NCBI GenBank assembly: GCA_963989385.1
Contig: OZ022506.1
Coordinates: 7,543,415-7,607,414 of the forward strand
Direction: 5' to 3'
Length of the DNA stretch: 64,000 nucleotides
DNA from: Ctena decussata
Lineage: Eukaryota; Mollusca; Bivalvia; Lucinida; Lucinidae
Shown: positions 11,890 through 22,974 of the stretch, piece by piece
Numbering within the stretch: position 1 is the stretch's first letter
Layout of the letters: every line of letters starts with the position of its first letter
The notes under the pieces: generated by a model
Seen by the model: the letters and a program-made list of their open reading frames with translations, nothing else
Told to the model about the DNA's origin: nothing
Databases searched by the model: none
Program-made: the position numbers and the translations under genes

Positions 11890-14800
11890 TATATCAAAAG
11901 AATTTGTATCTACCTATCTATCTATTTATCTTCCTTTACGTCTTAACCCCCGAGGGGGGCGTCAGACGGGTTCCGGCGAACCAAGTGCTGAAGGGGGTTA
12001 GCTGAAACAAAAGAATAGGAAAGTGTGTGAGATGAGTTTGTACAGTGCGATAAAGAGTGTCAGTATAGTTAAAAGATAAAAACAGAAATTGGTGTTTAGG
12101 GAGAGACATGGATCACCTGGCAGACAGCACCGCTAAACTGCTCCAAGGTGGGAAGGGCCGGTATGTAGGCTGGGAGAGCATTCCAATGGATGATAGTCCT
12201 AGGGACAAATGTGAACCTGTAGTAGTCTTTATAGGTGGGAATTTGCCGATATGAAAGTGGATGAATATGTCTTGATTGTCTCGTGTTACGAACAAGGTAC
12301 TCAGATGCAGGAATGGCAACAAAGTCATATGTGACCGTGTACGTCATTATAAGACGACAATCTATCCGTCGTTGGTCTAGGGGGCGCCAATTCAGGTCCT
12401 TTAATATAGCGGTAACGCTGGATGTGTAATCACAATCTCTTGTCGCCCACCTGGCAGTCCGTTTTTAGACTGCTTCCACTTTATGTATATCAGTGGCAGT
12501 GTGGGGGGACCATACTATTGAAGCGTACTCCAACTGGGGCCTTACTAATGTTTTGTAAGCTACTGATTTCAGGTTCTTATTATGGACCCGAATGTTTCTT
12601 TTCAGAAATCCAAGAGTCTGGTTAGCGCTCTTGGTTATATTATCAATATGGGTACTCCATGTTAGGTCATCCGAAATGGTGACCCCGAGATAGTTTGCAG
12701 ATGAAACACTATCCAGCTCAATATCATGTAAAAAGTACTTAGTCTGAATGGGTTTTTTAAGACGAGTGACATGAAGGACCTGACATTTAGAGGGGTTGAA
12801 GTTCATATCCCACATCTTTTCCCATTGTTCTAGGCTGAGTCGGTCCTTTTGGAGGACCTTGCCTTCGGACGGTGAGCTAAGAGCAAGGTACATTGCAGTA
12901 TCATCTGCAAAGAGCCTTACTCTTGATTTGACCTGCTCTGGTAGGTCATTGATGTATGCAAGGAAGAGAATTGGTCCGAGAACTGAGCCCGGGGACGCCA
13001 GAGAAGACTATGATAAGGTTTGAATTTAGTCCATTAATTACCACAGCCTGCTTTCTATTATCTAAAAAGTCCTTAATCCATTGTAAAGCGACTCCTCTGA
13101 TACCATAGTGGTGCAATTTTTGAAGAAGATTTTCATGGGCAACTTTGTCAAAAGCCTTACTAAAATCAAATCAGTCTGTTTGTCCATCTGCATAGTTTTA
13201 GACAATTCATCAATCAGCATGATAAGCTGCGTCTCGCAGGATCTCTTTTCTCGGAACCCATGCTGTAGTTCGTAAACAATGTTCAGTTCAGTAAAGTGTT
13301 TAGATAGGCTACACGCAACAATGTTCTCTAGTACCTTACAGAGAACACAGATCAAAGATATGGGCCTATAGTTAGCAGGGTCGGCTTTGCCCCCTCTCTT
13401 AAAAGTGGCGGACACCGTTGCCTCTTTCAAAATGTCCGGAAATTTTCCAGTATCCAAGGATCTTTGAAAAATCAGCTGCAGGATAGGAGAGAGCTTTTTT
13501 GTGTAATGACAATGGGGTTAAATTTCTCTGGTCCTGCAGCCTTGTGTAGGTTCAAGCCTATGAGGAGCTTGTCATTGCCTTCAGCTGAAATGCTTATATC
13601 TGGCATTTTTGGGTAGGGACTGTGCTGGAAGGGGAGTTCGACACCGGAATCGTGCAAATCTTGCAATGACTTTTGTGCAAGGGACTTAAGACTTACTGGG
13701 GTCTTTGCCCTAAATCGTGACTGAAACCGATCAGTTAAAGTATTGGCCTTATCTGTTTCGGATGAATAAGTCTGTCCGTCCCTTCTCATGGAAGCAATAC
13801 CATTTGAATCCTGTTTGGAATGCTTGAGCAGGGAGTAGAGCGTCTTTGTTTTGACCTTTCTCCTATGTTTTGGTCATCCCTTGCATCGTTAAGACCTAGA
13901 ATATCGCCTAGGTACTTTTCATAGGACCTTTCCGAAACCCGCCGTACTAAGTGTTTGTATTCCAGGAATTTGTTATGTCCATTTGGTCTGCCGGACCTGA
14001 AGCAGCGTTTGTAAAGCTTATCTTGCTTACGTATTAAGCGGCGGATTCCTTGGTTGATCCAGGGGAACCCATCCCGGGTACCAAGTTTCCTTACAGGAAT
14101 GAAGGTGTCTATACCTTGCTGAAGTTTGGAGGCAAACTTATCCCACAGGGTTTGGACATCTGTGGTAGCAAGGTCAGACTGTGTCATTTCTATGTGGAAA
14201 TCCCTCATGGACTGCTTAAGCTGGCCCCAGTCTGCTTTCTTATTCAATGGGACATTACGTGGGACCTGCTTCGTTGCTTCAGGTTTAACATTTATCTTGG
14301 CCATTACAATGTCGTGGTCCGAGAGACCAGGGGTGACTGAGATGTTGTCCACGAGGGTTGGGTTTGTTGTGAAGAACAGATCTAGTATATTTTGACCTCG
14401 AGTTGGGGAGGTCACCATTTGCTCAAGCATGCAATCACTAAAAGATTCAAGGCACTCCCTGTAGAAGGTTGGATGACTACAATCTGATTTAGGCTTGAGG
14501 TGTTCCTAGTCAACCTTAGGAAGATTAAAGTCTCTCAGAAGCCAGACTGTTGAATTTGATAGTTTGGCTAGGGTAATAGATTTATTCAGTTCATCAAAAC
14601 TGGACTGATCTAATTCATGAGGCTTGTAATAGGCTCCAATCAGAACTGATTTGAATCCAGTAAGGTTCAACTGGACCCATAGGTTTTCACAATCTGTTTT
14701 TTATGCATGCTTTTCTTCTGAGATAAATTTGGAGTTGATAAGTATGATAACTCCTCCACCTTTCAGATCTACTCGGTCACGCCTGTAAACTGTAAAACCG

Positions 14801-14980
14801 AGTTCAGGTGGGAAGTATTCGCTATCATACATATCGGGTGTAAGCCAAGTTTCAGTTCCGACGATAATGTCGGGTTTGTAAAATTCAACGTAGCTGAAAA
14901 AAACTGGGGCTTTTTTCTCCTAAATTGACTGGAAATTCATGAGTGCTATTTTCAAGGAACTGTCAGGATTTGAAGTCATG
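11890..14980 (-). pseudogene. LINE (non-LTR retrotransposon, Jockey/CR1-like), decayed
   Basis: The minus strand reads, in order, an APE-type endonuclease and a reverse transcriptase. The endonuclease begins near 14979 and shows GTETWL (about 14860), YRRDRVDLKGGGV, DFNLP (about 14525) and LSDHDIV (about 14325). The reverse transcriptase shows NYRPISL, QHGFREKRS, the catalytic FADD at about 12906-12917, and YLGVTISDDLTWS. A C-terminal YYRFTFVPRTIIHWNALP segment follows (12250-12165). Several stops and frameshifts are present, including a TAG about 15 codons after the first ATG. A TATC-type short tandem tract at 11915-11935 could be the 3' tail. Domain order and motifs fit Jockey/CR1-type LINEs of invertebrates. 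The clade is an inference. Confidence 0.88.
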
Positions 14981-15825
14981 GGTTTAGGTTTTCTCTTTGA
15001 GGGTGTGGATGTGTGTGTAGGGTCTTGTACATGTCAATAAGCCTCGATCGTAAAGACCGGTAACATACGACGGGTGTTCAGATATTCTGCAAGTGGCCTC
15101 AAACGTTGTTTTTGGACATACTGGGGACAAAAGCTATGCATGTATTGAAAGCACTACATTTTGCTTTTACAATGGCAATGTACCAGACACTATACAATGG
15201 CATGTTTCTTTAATAATTGACAACACATTTTATCCGGCCCCAGTCATACCAATAGATATGAATGGTTTTCATCGTGAGTCTTACAGACAAATATCGCATT
15301 GTTGTCCAGCGTTGGCTACAGTATCCATTGCAAAGTTGGAATGGTGGCCATTACTATCGATTTATTCCTTGCAAATCAATGTGCAGTTCTTCTGACCTTA
15401 TTGAAATCAACGTCAGCATCATTTTTGGACGATTGTAGCGGCTTCATTTTTGCATTATATTGAATTTTGAACAGATATAAATTTACCCATGCAATGGGTC
15501 TTCCTGAGAAGGTTAAGAATGCTAAAGGCACTTTTTTTGTTCGTTACAAAATCATAATAACGTAAGAGGGAAGGGAGAATTTGCTCGTAAATAACGTGCG
15601 AATATTTCAAATTTACAAGATAGTATAGAATCTAGATTTGAATTATAATTTGGCAATATTTACAGAACAAAATTGTCCATGGGTTGTCTTTGCAATGACA
15701 AAAAAAAAAAAGTGAGCGAGAAAAATATGTCAAAGATTGCTCTTGTATAAATTATGGCCTTCTAAAGCGATAGTTTTCATTGCATTGGGCATATTCCTCT
15801 TTCAAAGTAGTTAAAATGCGTCTTT
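14981..15825. other. No recognisable gene
   Basis: A 100-codon frame at 15093-15395 shows no domain that I know. The leftmost 100 bp could belong to the 5' region of the LINE. Confidence 0.35.
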
Positions 15826-17180
15826 TATGAAAAATGCACCGGTTTGCAGATTTATCTAGGCATATCGTAGCTTTATATTATCAGAATTTTCTATTTATAG
15901 TGTTTACCAAGATATTATGTCAGTTGCAGAATTTTCGGAACGCCCCTCGTATTTTGTATTATTCGCTAGCTGTGAAAGTACCGTTCGATTACATTCAAGT
16001 CCTAGTCACATGAACAAAATTACCTGTTAATTCTTGAATTCACCGACCATTTAACTAAATTAGGATATAAGCATTTAAACTTAACAACATTGGTGGCAGA
16101 TATTTGAACCATTTAAAAGTAGTTAAAAATATGTCCTTTTTAGCTCACCTGAGCCGAATGCTCACATGTGAGCTTTTAGTATCGACAGGCTTCCGCCGTC
16201 CGTCCGTCCGTCAATATTTTCAAATAACATCTCTTTTAAAACTACAAGGCCACAATTGTTACCAAATTTCATATATAGCATCTATAGGCAAGGAAAACCA
16301 AAAATACTGTTTTTTTAATCCAAATCGCTTCAGCACTTTGGTTGTTTTGGCACCTTAAAGTATCCATTTTAACCCTTCTATAATAAAAATAGAAAAAAGT
16401 TAGAAATAGTTGTTAAATGTGTTTTGTATGATTTGCTTAGTTTGCTGTAACCCTTCTGTTGGTCTAAATTATTTCGTTCAATAAAGATAGCTGAGTTGCC
16501 ACCTATTTGGGAAAGAGCTGTTGACTCGGCTTATCACTTGTAATTTATTGTTTGTTGGGATGTCTTTGTCAATCTTTCCCTTTGATGTTTGGGATAGGGT
16601 TTGGGATCTGATTCTGTCAGTACCTAATTACATGAATTTTGATAGCGGTAAGGCAAGAAGTTAATAATTTCGAAAGTTCAGTAGTGGTACAAGCACTAGA
16701 ATTAGCAATAAACCTGGCTTTATATGGTCGTTTATGAAGTTTAGGTAACCAGTACATCGCAGGAAGCGTGTCCTGCCGTTCCTCTACATTTACAGTAAAC
16801 TTAAAGGCTATATGATTACAGTGCCTAAAGACAACAGACTTTTCGTCTTCTGAAGTCCCTTCATAAGCCTTAGTGCCGCTTAGTTCCTGTTTCAATGTGT
16901 TAATATAATGTAACCGTCAAACAACGACAACGTTATTTGCAGCCTTTTCTGCCGGAACCAAAACATACTTACTAAGAAACTGCCGGATACCCAACTTCAG
17001 GTAACGGAATATTGATTTCAGTTTAGGCGGCAAACGATTTGTGTTTTGTGAATAAAATTTAAGAGAGGCTGACTGTAAACATCGAGCATTGGTCCATAAT
17101 AACGTGGAAAGTCGAAAATTACGGATTTGGCTCAAATTTTGGGAAATTGATATATACCATGCTTGTTTATATTTCACAAA
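15826..17180. mobile_element. Penelope-like retroelement, copy 2, rearranged
   Basis: Three pieces of one element lie in abnormal order. 15826-16110 (plus) matches the 5' untranslated region of copy 3 (22973-23265), sharing TTTATCTAG-CATATCGTAGCTT and CTTGAATTCACCGACCAT. 16367-16617 (plus) matches the 3' end of copy 3 (25210-25477), sharing GGGAAAGAGCTG and GGGATCTGATTC. Then 17177-16621 (minus) carries the N-terminal half of the protein, through KYVLVPAEKAANNVVVV, a TGA at 16919-16917, YWLPKLHKRPYKARFIANSSACT and LTSCLTAIK, and is cut off there. Between the first two pieces lies 16138-16366, the start of a TTTTAGCTCACCTGAGC module. The RT core and catalytic motif are absent. Confidence 0.75.
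16138..16366 (+). repeat. Start of a TTTTAGCTCACCTGAGC modular repeat element
   Basis: It begins TTTTTAGCTCACCTGAGC with a near-palindromic GCTCACATGTGAGC, followed by a TCCG tandem. It then contains one module with CACAATTGTTACCAAATTTCATAT and CAGCACTTTGGTTGTTTTGGCACC. The module resembles those at 19700-22900, so the element may have been split by the Penelope-like piece that follows. Confidence 0.6.
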
Positions 17181-18113
17181 TTTTTAGAGGTCAACGTTCT
17201 GCCGTTTCCATGGTAACCAGGAATCCATTTTGAAAATATGAATATTGAGACATGTATGTAATTTTTCCTCGATAAAAATCAATCAACAAATATTATCCCA
17301 TTCCCATTTGCTTTTATAAGTTGAAAATACTTACGTATGTAATAAGATAACATGATATGAATGTTTTCTGTCCCTTATCATCAACGGGAGAGCTTTTACT
17401 GGAAAAAATCGACCCAATTTTGAGTGAAAAATTGGTATTTTATTCGCCTGATAACTAAAAATGGCAGTCACGTTTGACAATAAGGCAATATATGCATGAT
17501 AGAGTAAGATTTGAAGTAAAAGAAAGTCAAAAAAATAGGTGTAAACTCGCAAAACTTTAAAAGTTATCCCTCTTTGAAATGTGTCAATACTGTAAAATAG
17601 TAGGAAGGGAGATAAGTCAAACTGGCATTATCTACCTCCCTTGACGATTACAAATCTGCGAACACTACAAGTAGTATCCATGATCCTTAATAATAAAAGG
17701 TAGTATCTTTGAAAGAATAAGATTACTGTCAACAATGCTCACCGTGACCTTTTTTATCTATGAAATAGGTCCATTTACCAAGACTGCAGTTGCAGTTGTA
17801 TTCGGTACATTTGATGACAAGAGTTGTCCTGCGCAAAACGTCTGCAGAAATCACGGAACAGAAGAACGGAGTAAAACCGTTTTGTTTGCAGCAATATTTT
17901 TGCCTTATCTTTATTTTATGTTGAAATATATAAATTTACTAATGTTTTTTGAATGAATTGCTTCTGTGAAGCAAGTAATACGCAAGAAGAGGCATTTTTC
18001 AGGATAGAAAGTGGTGCAGACTAAGGCCTACAGCGTCTATTCACCGAGGGATACTGAAATTTTAAGCAATGTTCTGTTACCTATGATCGTCATACTACAT
18101 AGAACAGCTAAAA
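17181..18113. other. No recognisable gene
   Basis: A frame at 17735-17956 has a short cysteine-containing stretch but no domain that I can name. TTTCCATGGTAACC at about 17207 resembles the modules further right. Confidence 0.35.
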
Positions 18114-18374
18114 ATGGATGGATGAATGACTTTGGATTTTATGTCCTTTTTAACAGTATTTAAGTCATATCAGGACGATCGGGGAATGTGGTTTGGGGGA
18201 TGGAGGGAAGTGTGTGTGTGGATGTGTGTGTGTGTGGGGGGGGGATGAGTATGAAAAGCTGTGCAGTGGAGCCAAATTTGCGGTAGGAAAGATTAATGCA
18301 TCAAGCAGATCTTGAACTTTGAACCACTTGATCAGCAGGCCAGGCCTTAACCTACTGTGCTACCCGGGGCTTCT
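18114..18374 (-). mobile_element. tRNA-derived SINE with internal GT microsatellite
   Basis: The minus strand starts AGAAGCCCCGGGTAGCACAG, has a weak B box (GGTTCAAAGTTC) and the TCTTTCCTACCGC body, and ends in CATCCATTTTT. It belongs to the family at 3841. A GTGTGTGTG/GGGGGG tract at about 18212-18245 expands the body. Confidence 0.7.
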
Positions 18375-18484
18375 AGAATAGCCAAGAAAGTCTTGTAATT
18401 TAGGTAATCCTGATAGGGGTGCCATCTTAAGTATACGAGTACTCATGAGTGATTTATTCATCCCATCTAATTTCATCCACTTTG

Positions 18485-18640
18485 CTGTAGCTTAGCGAGG
18501 GAAGCGCCTGCGTGCTAAGCTAGCAGCCCTTGGTCGAATCTCTTTTTTTCAATCACGGGGTGCCATTGCACACAGTCTTTAAAAATCACCCATGCCTTGT
18601 TGCATGACCTAAGTACTGCTGAAAGGGCCATAAAACTACA
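18485..18640 (+). mobile_element. tRNA-derived SINE, old copy
   Basis: It has an A-box-like GCTGTAGCTTAGCGAGG, a B-box-like TGGTCGAATCTC, then GGGGTGCCATTGCACACAG and TACTGCTGAAAGGGCCATAAAA. These match the 36392 copy with many differences. Confidence 0.6.
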
Positions 18641-19399
18641 AACCTGTCATTAACTCTCTTCGTTTTCCAGTCTGCCATTTAAATGTTAATTTGTGGTGCC
18701 ATAAAAATGTTTGAAATGTCCATTTTGTTATGAAATAATTATTGGTTGAGCGTGTGATATTTCGGCTTGTTTCTTACACTTAGCTTTTTTTTTTTTAACT
18801 CACTCCGGCTTCGCCGTCGAGATATAAACTACGATTCGCGCTCAACACCATGTATACATCAGCGACAATTCACTGGTAAGAAAAAAATTGTTCTTAATCG
18901 TGTAGTTCTCTATCACGTATTTTTCACATTTGTACACACTTTCTCTTCACAAAACGGTGATATTGCTATTGCATATACAGTGGGTGGGGTATCTAAGCAG
19001 CAACTTTAAATCTGTTTATTAGAAATAAAATGAAAACCATTAGAGATACGGAAACCAAGTACTGAACTGCATTAAAACCATATCGATTCTACAGCAAATT
19101 AATAGTTGTATATTAGTTACATGGGTTTAGGGTCGTTTTGAACTGATGTAACACATTTTTATGCATCGTAACCATATAAAACAAAATCAAAGACTACATT
19201 TCTACGCCGTTATTTGCAAAGATGGGATAAAAATGCGACTCTTTATTTGTTTAATAAGCAAATTCAAACTGAAAGTGTGGAAATTAGGGTAAAGAAATCT
19301 AAACAAACTGTTGTTTCTGTAAAATTGTAAATGCGACAGGGACACCCTTTGCACGTGCATTTATTCTGTAGTCAGTGAAAGTTTACAACTAATTGCTTT

Positions 19400-22300
19400 T
19401 GCTTTGTACCGCTCTTATGTTGCTGTTTGAAGACATGTTAATGATATATTCAGGTCAGGCTGCCATTTTCAATAACCTCGATTTGAAAAAGGGCTATTTT
19501 CACAAATTTTATTTTTTCTCTGACTATATGTACTTCCAGTTGCCATGGTTTCAACAACGTGCAGTATCCAGTGCTCTGAAGGTGCAGAAACTGACAATTA
19601 CATTTAGTCCTAAACACCATACCAGTTAACTATTTGATACTTGCTTCAGGACAGACACGTTTTCCTTTTGAAATTCATGAAAATATGTAAAATTTGAGCG
19701 GCCTAAAAATGGTTGCCATGGCAACAGTAATTGCTTAGATATCTGGAGAACCGTTTGACATATTTCACTAATTTTTTCACTAAACTTCATCTTTCGTCGA
19801 GAGCTTTAAGCCATGACATTTTTAGCAAAATACAAAATTTTGAGTTTCCATCCAATGCTCGATCCTTACAGTCAGCTTCTCTTAATACGTTTATCCATTA
19901 CTTAAAAATGTTCACATTCCATTCCTTTAAGGCATCAGACTCAACATGCTCCCGCTTGCACTATCCCATCGATTACCAAAATCACTTAAAGAACAGGCTA
20001 TATCTTCCCTACATTTTTTTAAATCAATACGGTTAGGAAATCTATATTTTGGTCCAATATCGCTCAATCTTCACAGAAAAGATCTTAGTACTAGCCTCTA
20101 TAAAAGTAATAGTTTTCAGGGCAATTGCTTCAGTAGTTTGGTTGCTTACGCAACTTTAATTTGCCATTGACGTATCATGTGAAAGTAGAAATTGGCAACC
20201 TTTGCTGTCTTACTGCAGATATTGTGACAAAACTTAAATAGAAATAATCATTGAGTAGTCATCTACCAGCCATAAAATGTAAGCAAATTGCCAAATTTGG
20301 CGGGTTGCCATGTCAACAGAATGGCTAAAAATAAGTAGAAAAATATTCAAAATTTGTTTTCTCAAACACTATAGGGCCAATAAAACTAAATCTTTTCAGC
20401 TGTGATTTTTGTACTAGCTTCTATAAAATGACTGGGTTTCATGGCAAGTGCTCCAGCAGTTTGGTTGCTATGGCAACTTATTTTTTCGATTGACTTAAGA
20501 GAAAATTGGCTCTTTTTGATGTCTCATTGCAGCTACCTATTGGTTTTGAGAGCGGAATGTGGAATTTGATTGTATTAATTCCTGATCATTGCCCATCTTT
20601 TTACTTTACTTATTTTAGTATTCCTCTATGATTCATATGAAATGTGCCCAAATCACTGAATTTGATTGGTTGTAATGGAAACTGAAAGTGTAAATTTTCA
20701 AATAAAAAAATCAATAATCTTCTCCTCTAAAACCATAAGGAGGAAAATGGTAATGCTTTGTATAATACATATTGATATACAGTTAGATTCCACATAAAAC
20801 ATATTTTTATCACTATTGTGACCATGTGGTGTTGTTGCTATGGCAACTTGAAGTTTCCATCAGATTGTTTGAGGAAAAGGCGGAAAATTGACTTTTTTTC
20901 TGTGATACTGCAGATAATTTAACATAGGTTTCACAGAAATGTTCCTTGAATAGGAAATTAACCATGTGAATGTTGTCCAAATCACTGAATTAATTGGTTG
21001 CCAATGCAACCAAAGGCTAATTTTTAAAAAAAAGGATCAAGATATTCGGGAAGAAGTTGAATCTCTGCATACATAATAATGACATTTACTCTCTACATAA
21101 ATTGTGTTTTTTATTGTTGTTGCCCATGTTGTGTTGTTACGGCAATTTAAAGTTTCCATAAAATTGCACTGAGAAAAGAGGAACAGGGCATTTATTTTTG
21201 TGTTACCTTATTTTGATAATATTTAGACAGAAATGTTCCTGGAGTAGACATCTATCAACCATATAAATTTAGCAAAGACTGTTGGTTGTGTTTGGTTTAT
21301 TTTGGGGAAAACATTTTCTTGGAACCCATATTGAAGATGAAGCTAAAACGATGCATATTATTTTCATGACATTAGCCTTTATGTTAATTGTGTTTTTGTC
21401 GTCATTGCCCATGTGGTTTAATTGCTATGGCGACTTATGGTTTCCGTATGTTACAGGGGTGAGAGCATCTGGTTCACATTGATGATAAACCCGAATTTTA
21501 TGTATATTTTCAATGAAGGGTGCCTACAATATAACAAATACAGTAAACAATACACTATCTACAGGACATGTACGATACGGACAATACCAGTTGTACTGTT
21601 ATATGCATAACAGCACCATATCAGACATTCAAATACAGTAGCAATTAGGACTTCCAAATATGCAATAAAACACTAATAAAACTACCATGACAAGTCTCAG
21701 ATGAATTGGGGATTTACCATAAGCCATTCTAAAAATTGGGACACCTAAAACAATTGCCTCAACTTGTACTTAAAGCAAAGAACCTGCTTCAAACTACAAC
21801 ATTGCAAATATGCAAATGGAATGGCAAACAGTGCAGGTCCTGACCAGACTGCGCCTAAGGAGCAGTCCTGTCCGGTTCCGCACTCTTTGCTTCAACCTAA
21901 CTGTCCCAATACCTAGAACTTCTACAGCAGGCTAAATATAGCACTATGGCACCCCGAGCCAAATGAAGGATGACTATGAAAATGAGACAAAGACTCACAA
22001 GACACAGAGAGGAATTCTACAAAGATATGGAACTCCCCACATGCTTGGGCAATAAACTACACCCTAGTCATCAAGCACTGTAAATGTGTATAAACTAATT
22101 TAACTATTTACTTGGATGAAAATATAAATGGGAGACTGCAAACACAATGGCTATTACAAACGGACTGAGGATTTTAATAAATACAGAAATTGCAAATTGA
22201 GAATACCGGGATACATTTCAATAAATAAATTAAATATAGCAAAACATACCTGGCTATATCTATATGAAGAATTAACCATGAAGGTTTTCCAATATAAATA

Positions 22301-22974
22301 ATGCTTCAGTGACAGGTGTAAGACCTGTCACCTTCGCTGTCAAAGTCAGGAATGATATTTTCCCGGGCAAGTGAAAAAACGTGCAGTGACGTAGAGAGAT
22401 TAATCGTGCAAAACATGCATGGTTAAATTTAAAGAACCAACCGTAAGTTTTATCTCATACCATAGGTTAAAAGGATAAAAACGATTGGTACAACTTGTTT
22501 ATTGTTTTGCTACTTTCGTTTTCAAAGGATGTGCATGATTCTCATGCGGAAGGCTATTCAGCAGAAACGAGTCCTGCTAAAAGCCGAAATACTATCCACG
22601 TAACATGAAAGTAGCAGCTATGACATCTGAGGGTCGAGGGTTCGAGCTAGACTTGTAATGGAGAAAGTGATAATCGGCATTAGCTTTTATATCACTGCAG
22701 ATATTTTTACAAAAGTTTTACAGCTTCTACGTTGTACAAAGCATTAATTTTGATTGGCTGCCTTGGCTACCGAACAATAATCAGCAATCAGAAGCTGTAA
22801 GGAAAAAAAAAAGAATCTTTTTGCATAAATGTTTATGATATTATCCGCCGCATAATTTTTTTTTTTATTGCTGTTGCCCGTGTATTTTTGTTGCTTTGGT
22901 AACTTTGAAGTTTGTTTAGCATAACATCAGTGCTCAGGTGAGCGATATATGACCATTGATCCTCTTGTTTGAAA
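19400..22974 (+). repeat. Modular repeat array carrying X-box-like palindromes
   Basis: Loosely spaced modules, roughly 150-350 bp apart, each contain a GTTGCYATGGCAAC-like palindrome. It is perfect as GTTGCCATGGCAAC near 19711. Variants lie near 20131, 20306, 20462, 20833, 20997 and 22895. Each is usually preceded by CAGTAGTTTG and followed by a CTTCTAAAA-type segment. The array ends GCTCAGGTGAGCGATATATGACCATTGATCCTCTTGTTT, in two blocks matching the end at 11078-11120. I see no coding sequence. It may be the continuation of the element begun at 16138. Confidence 0.6.

Noticed and set aside
17735..17956. Cysteine-containing frame as a possible upstream exon of the SRCR gene
   Set aside because: The spacing does not match SRCR or EGF patterns, and no suitable acceptor with phase-1 exit was found.
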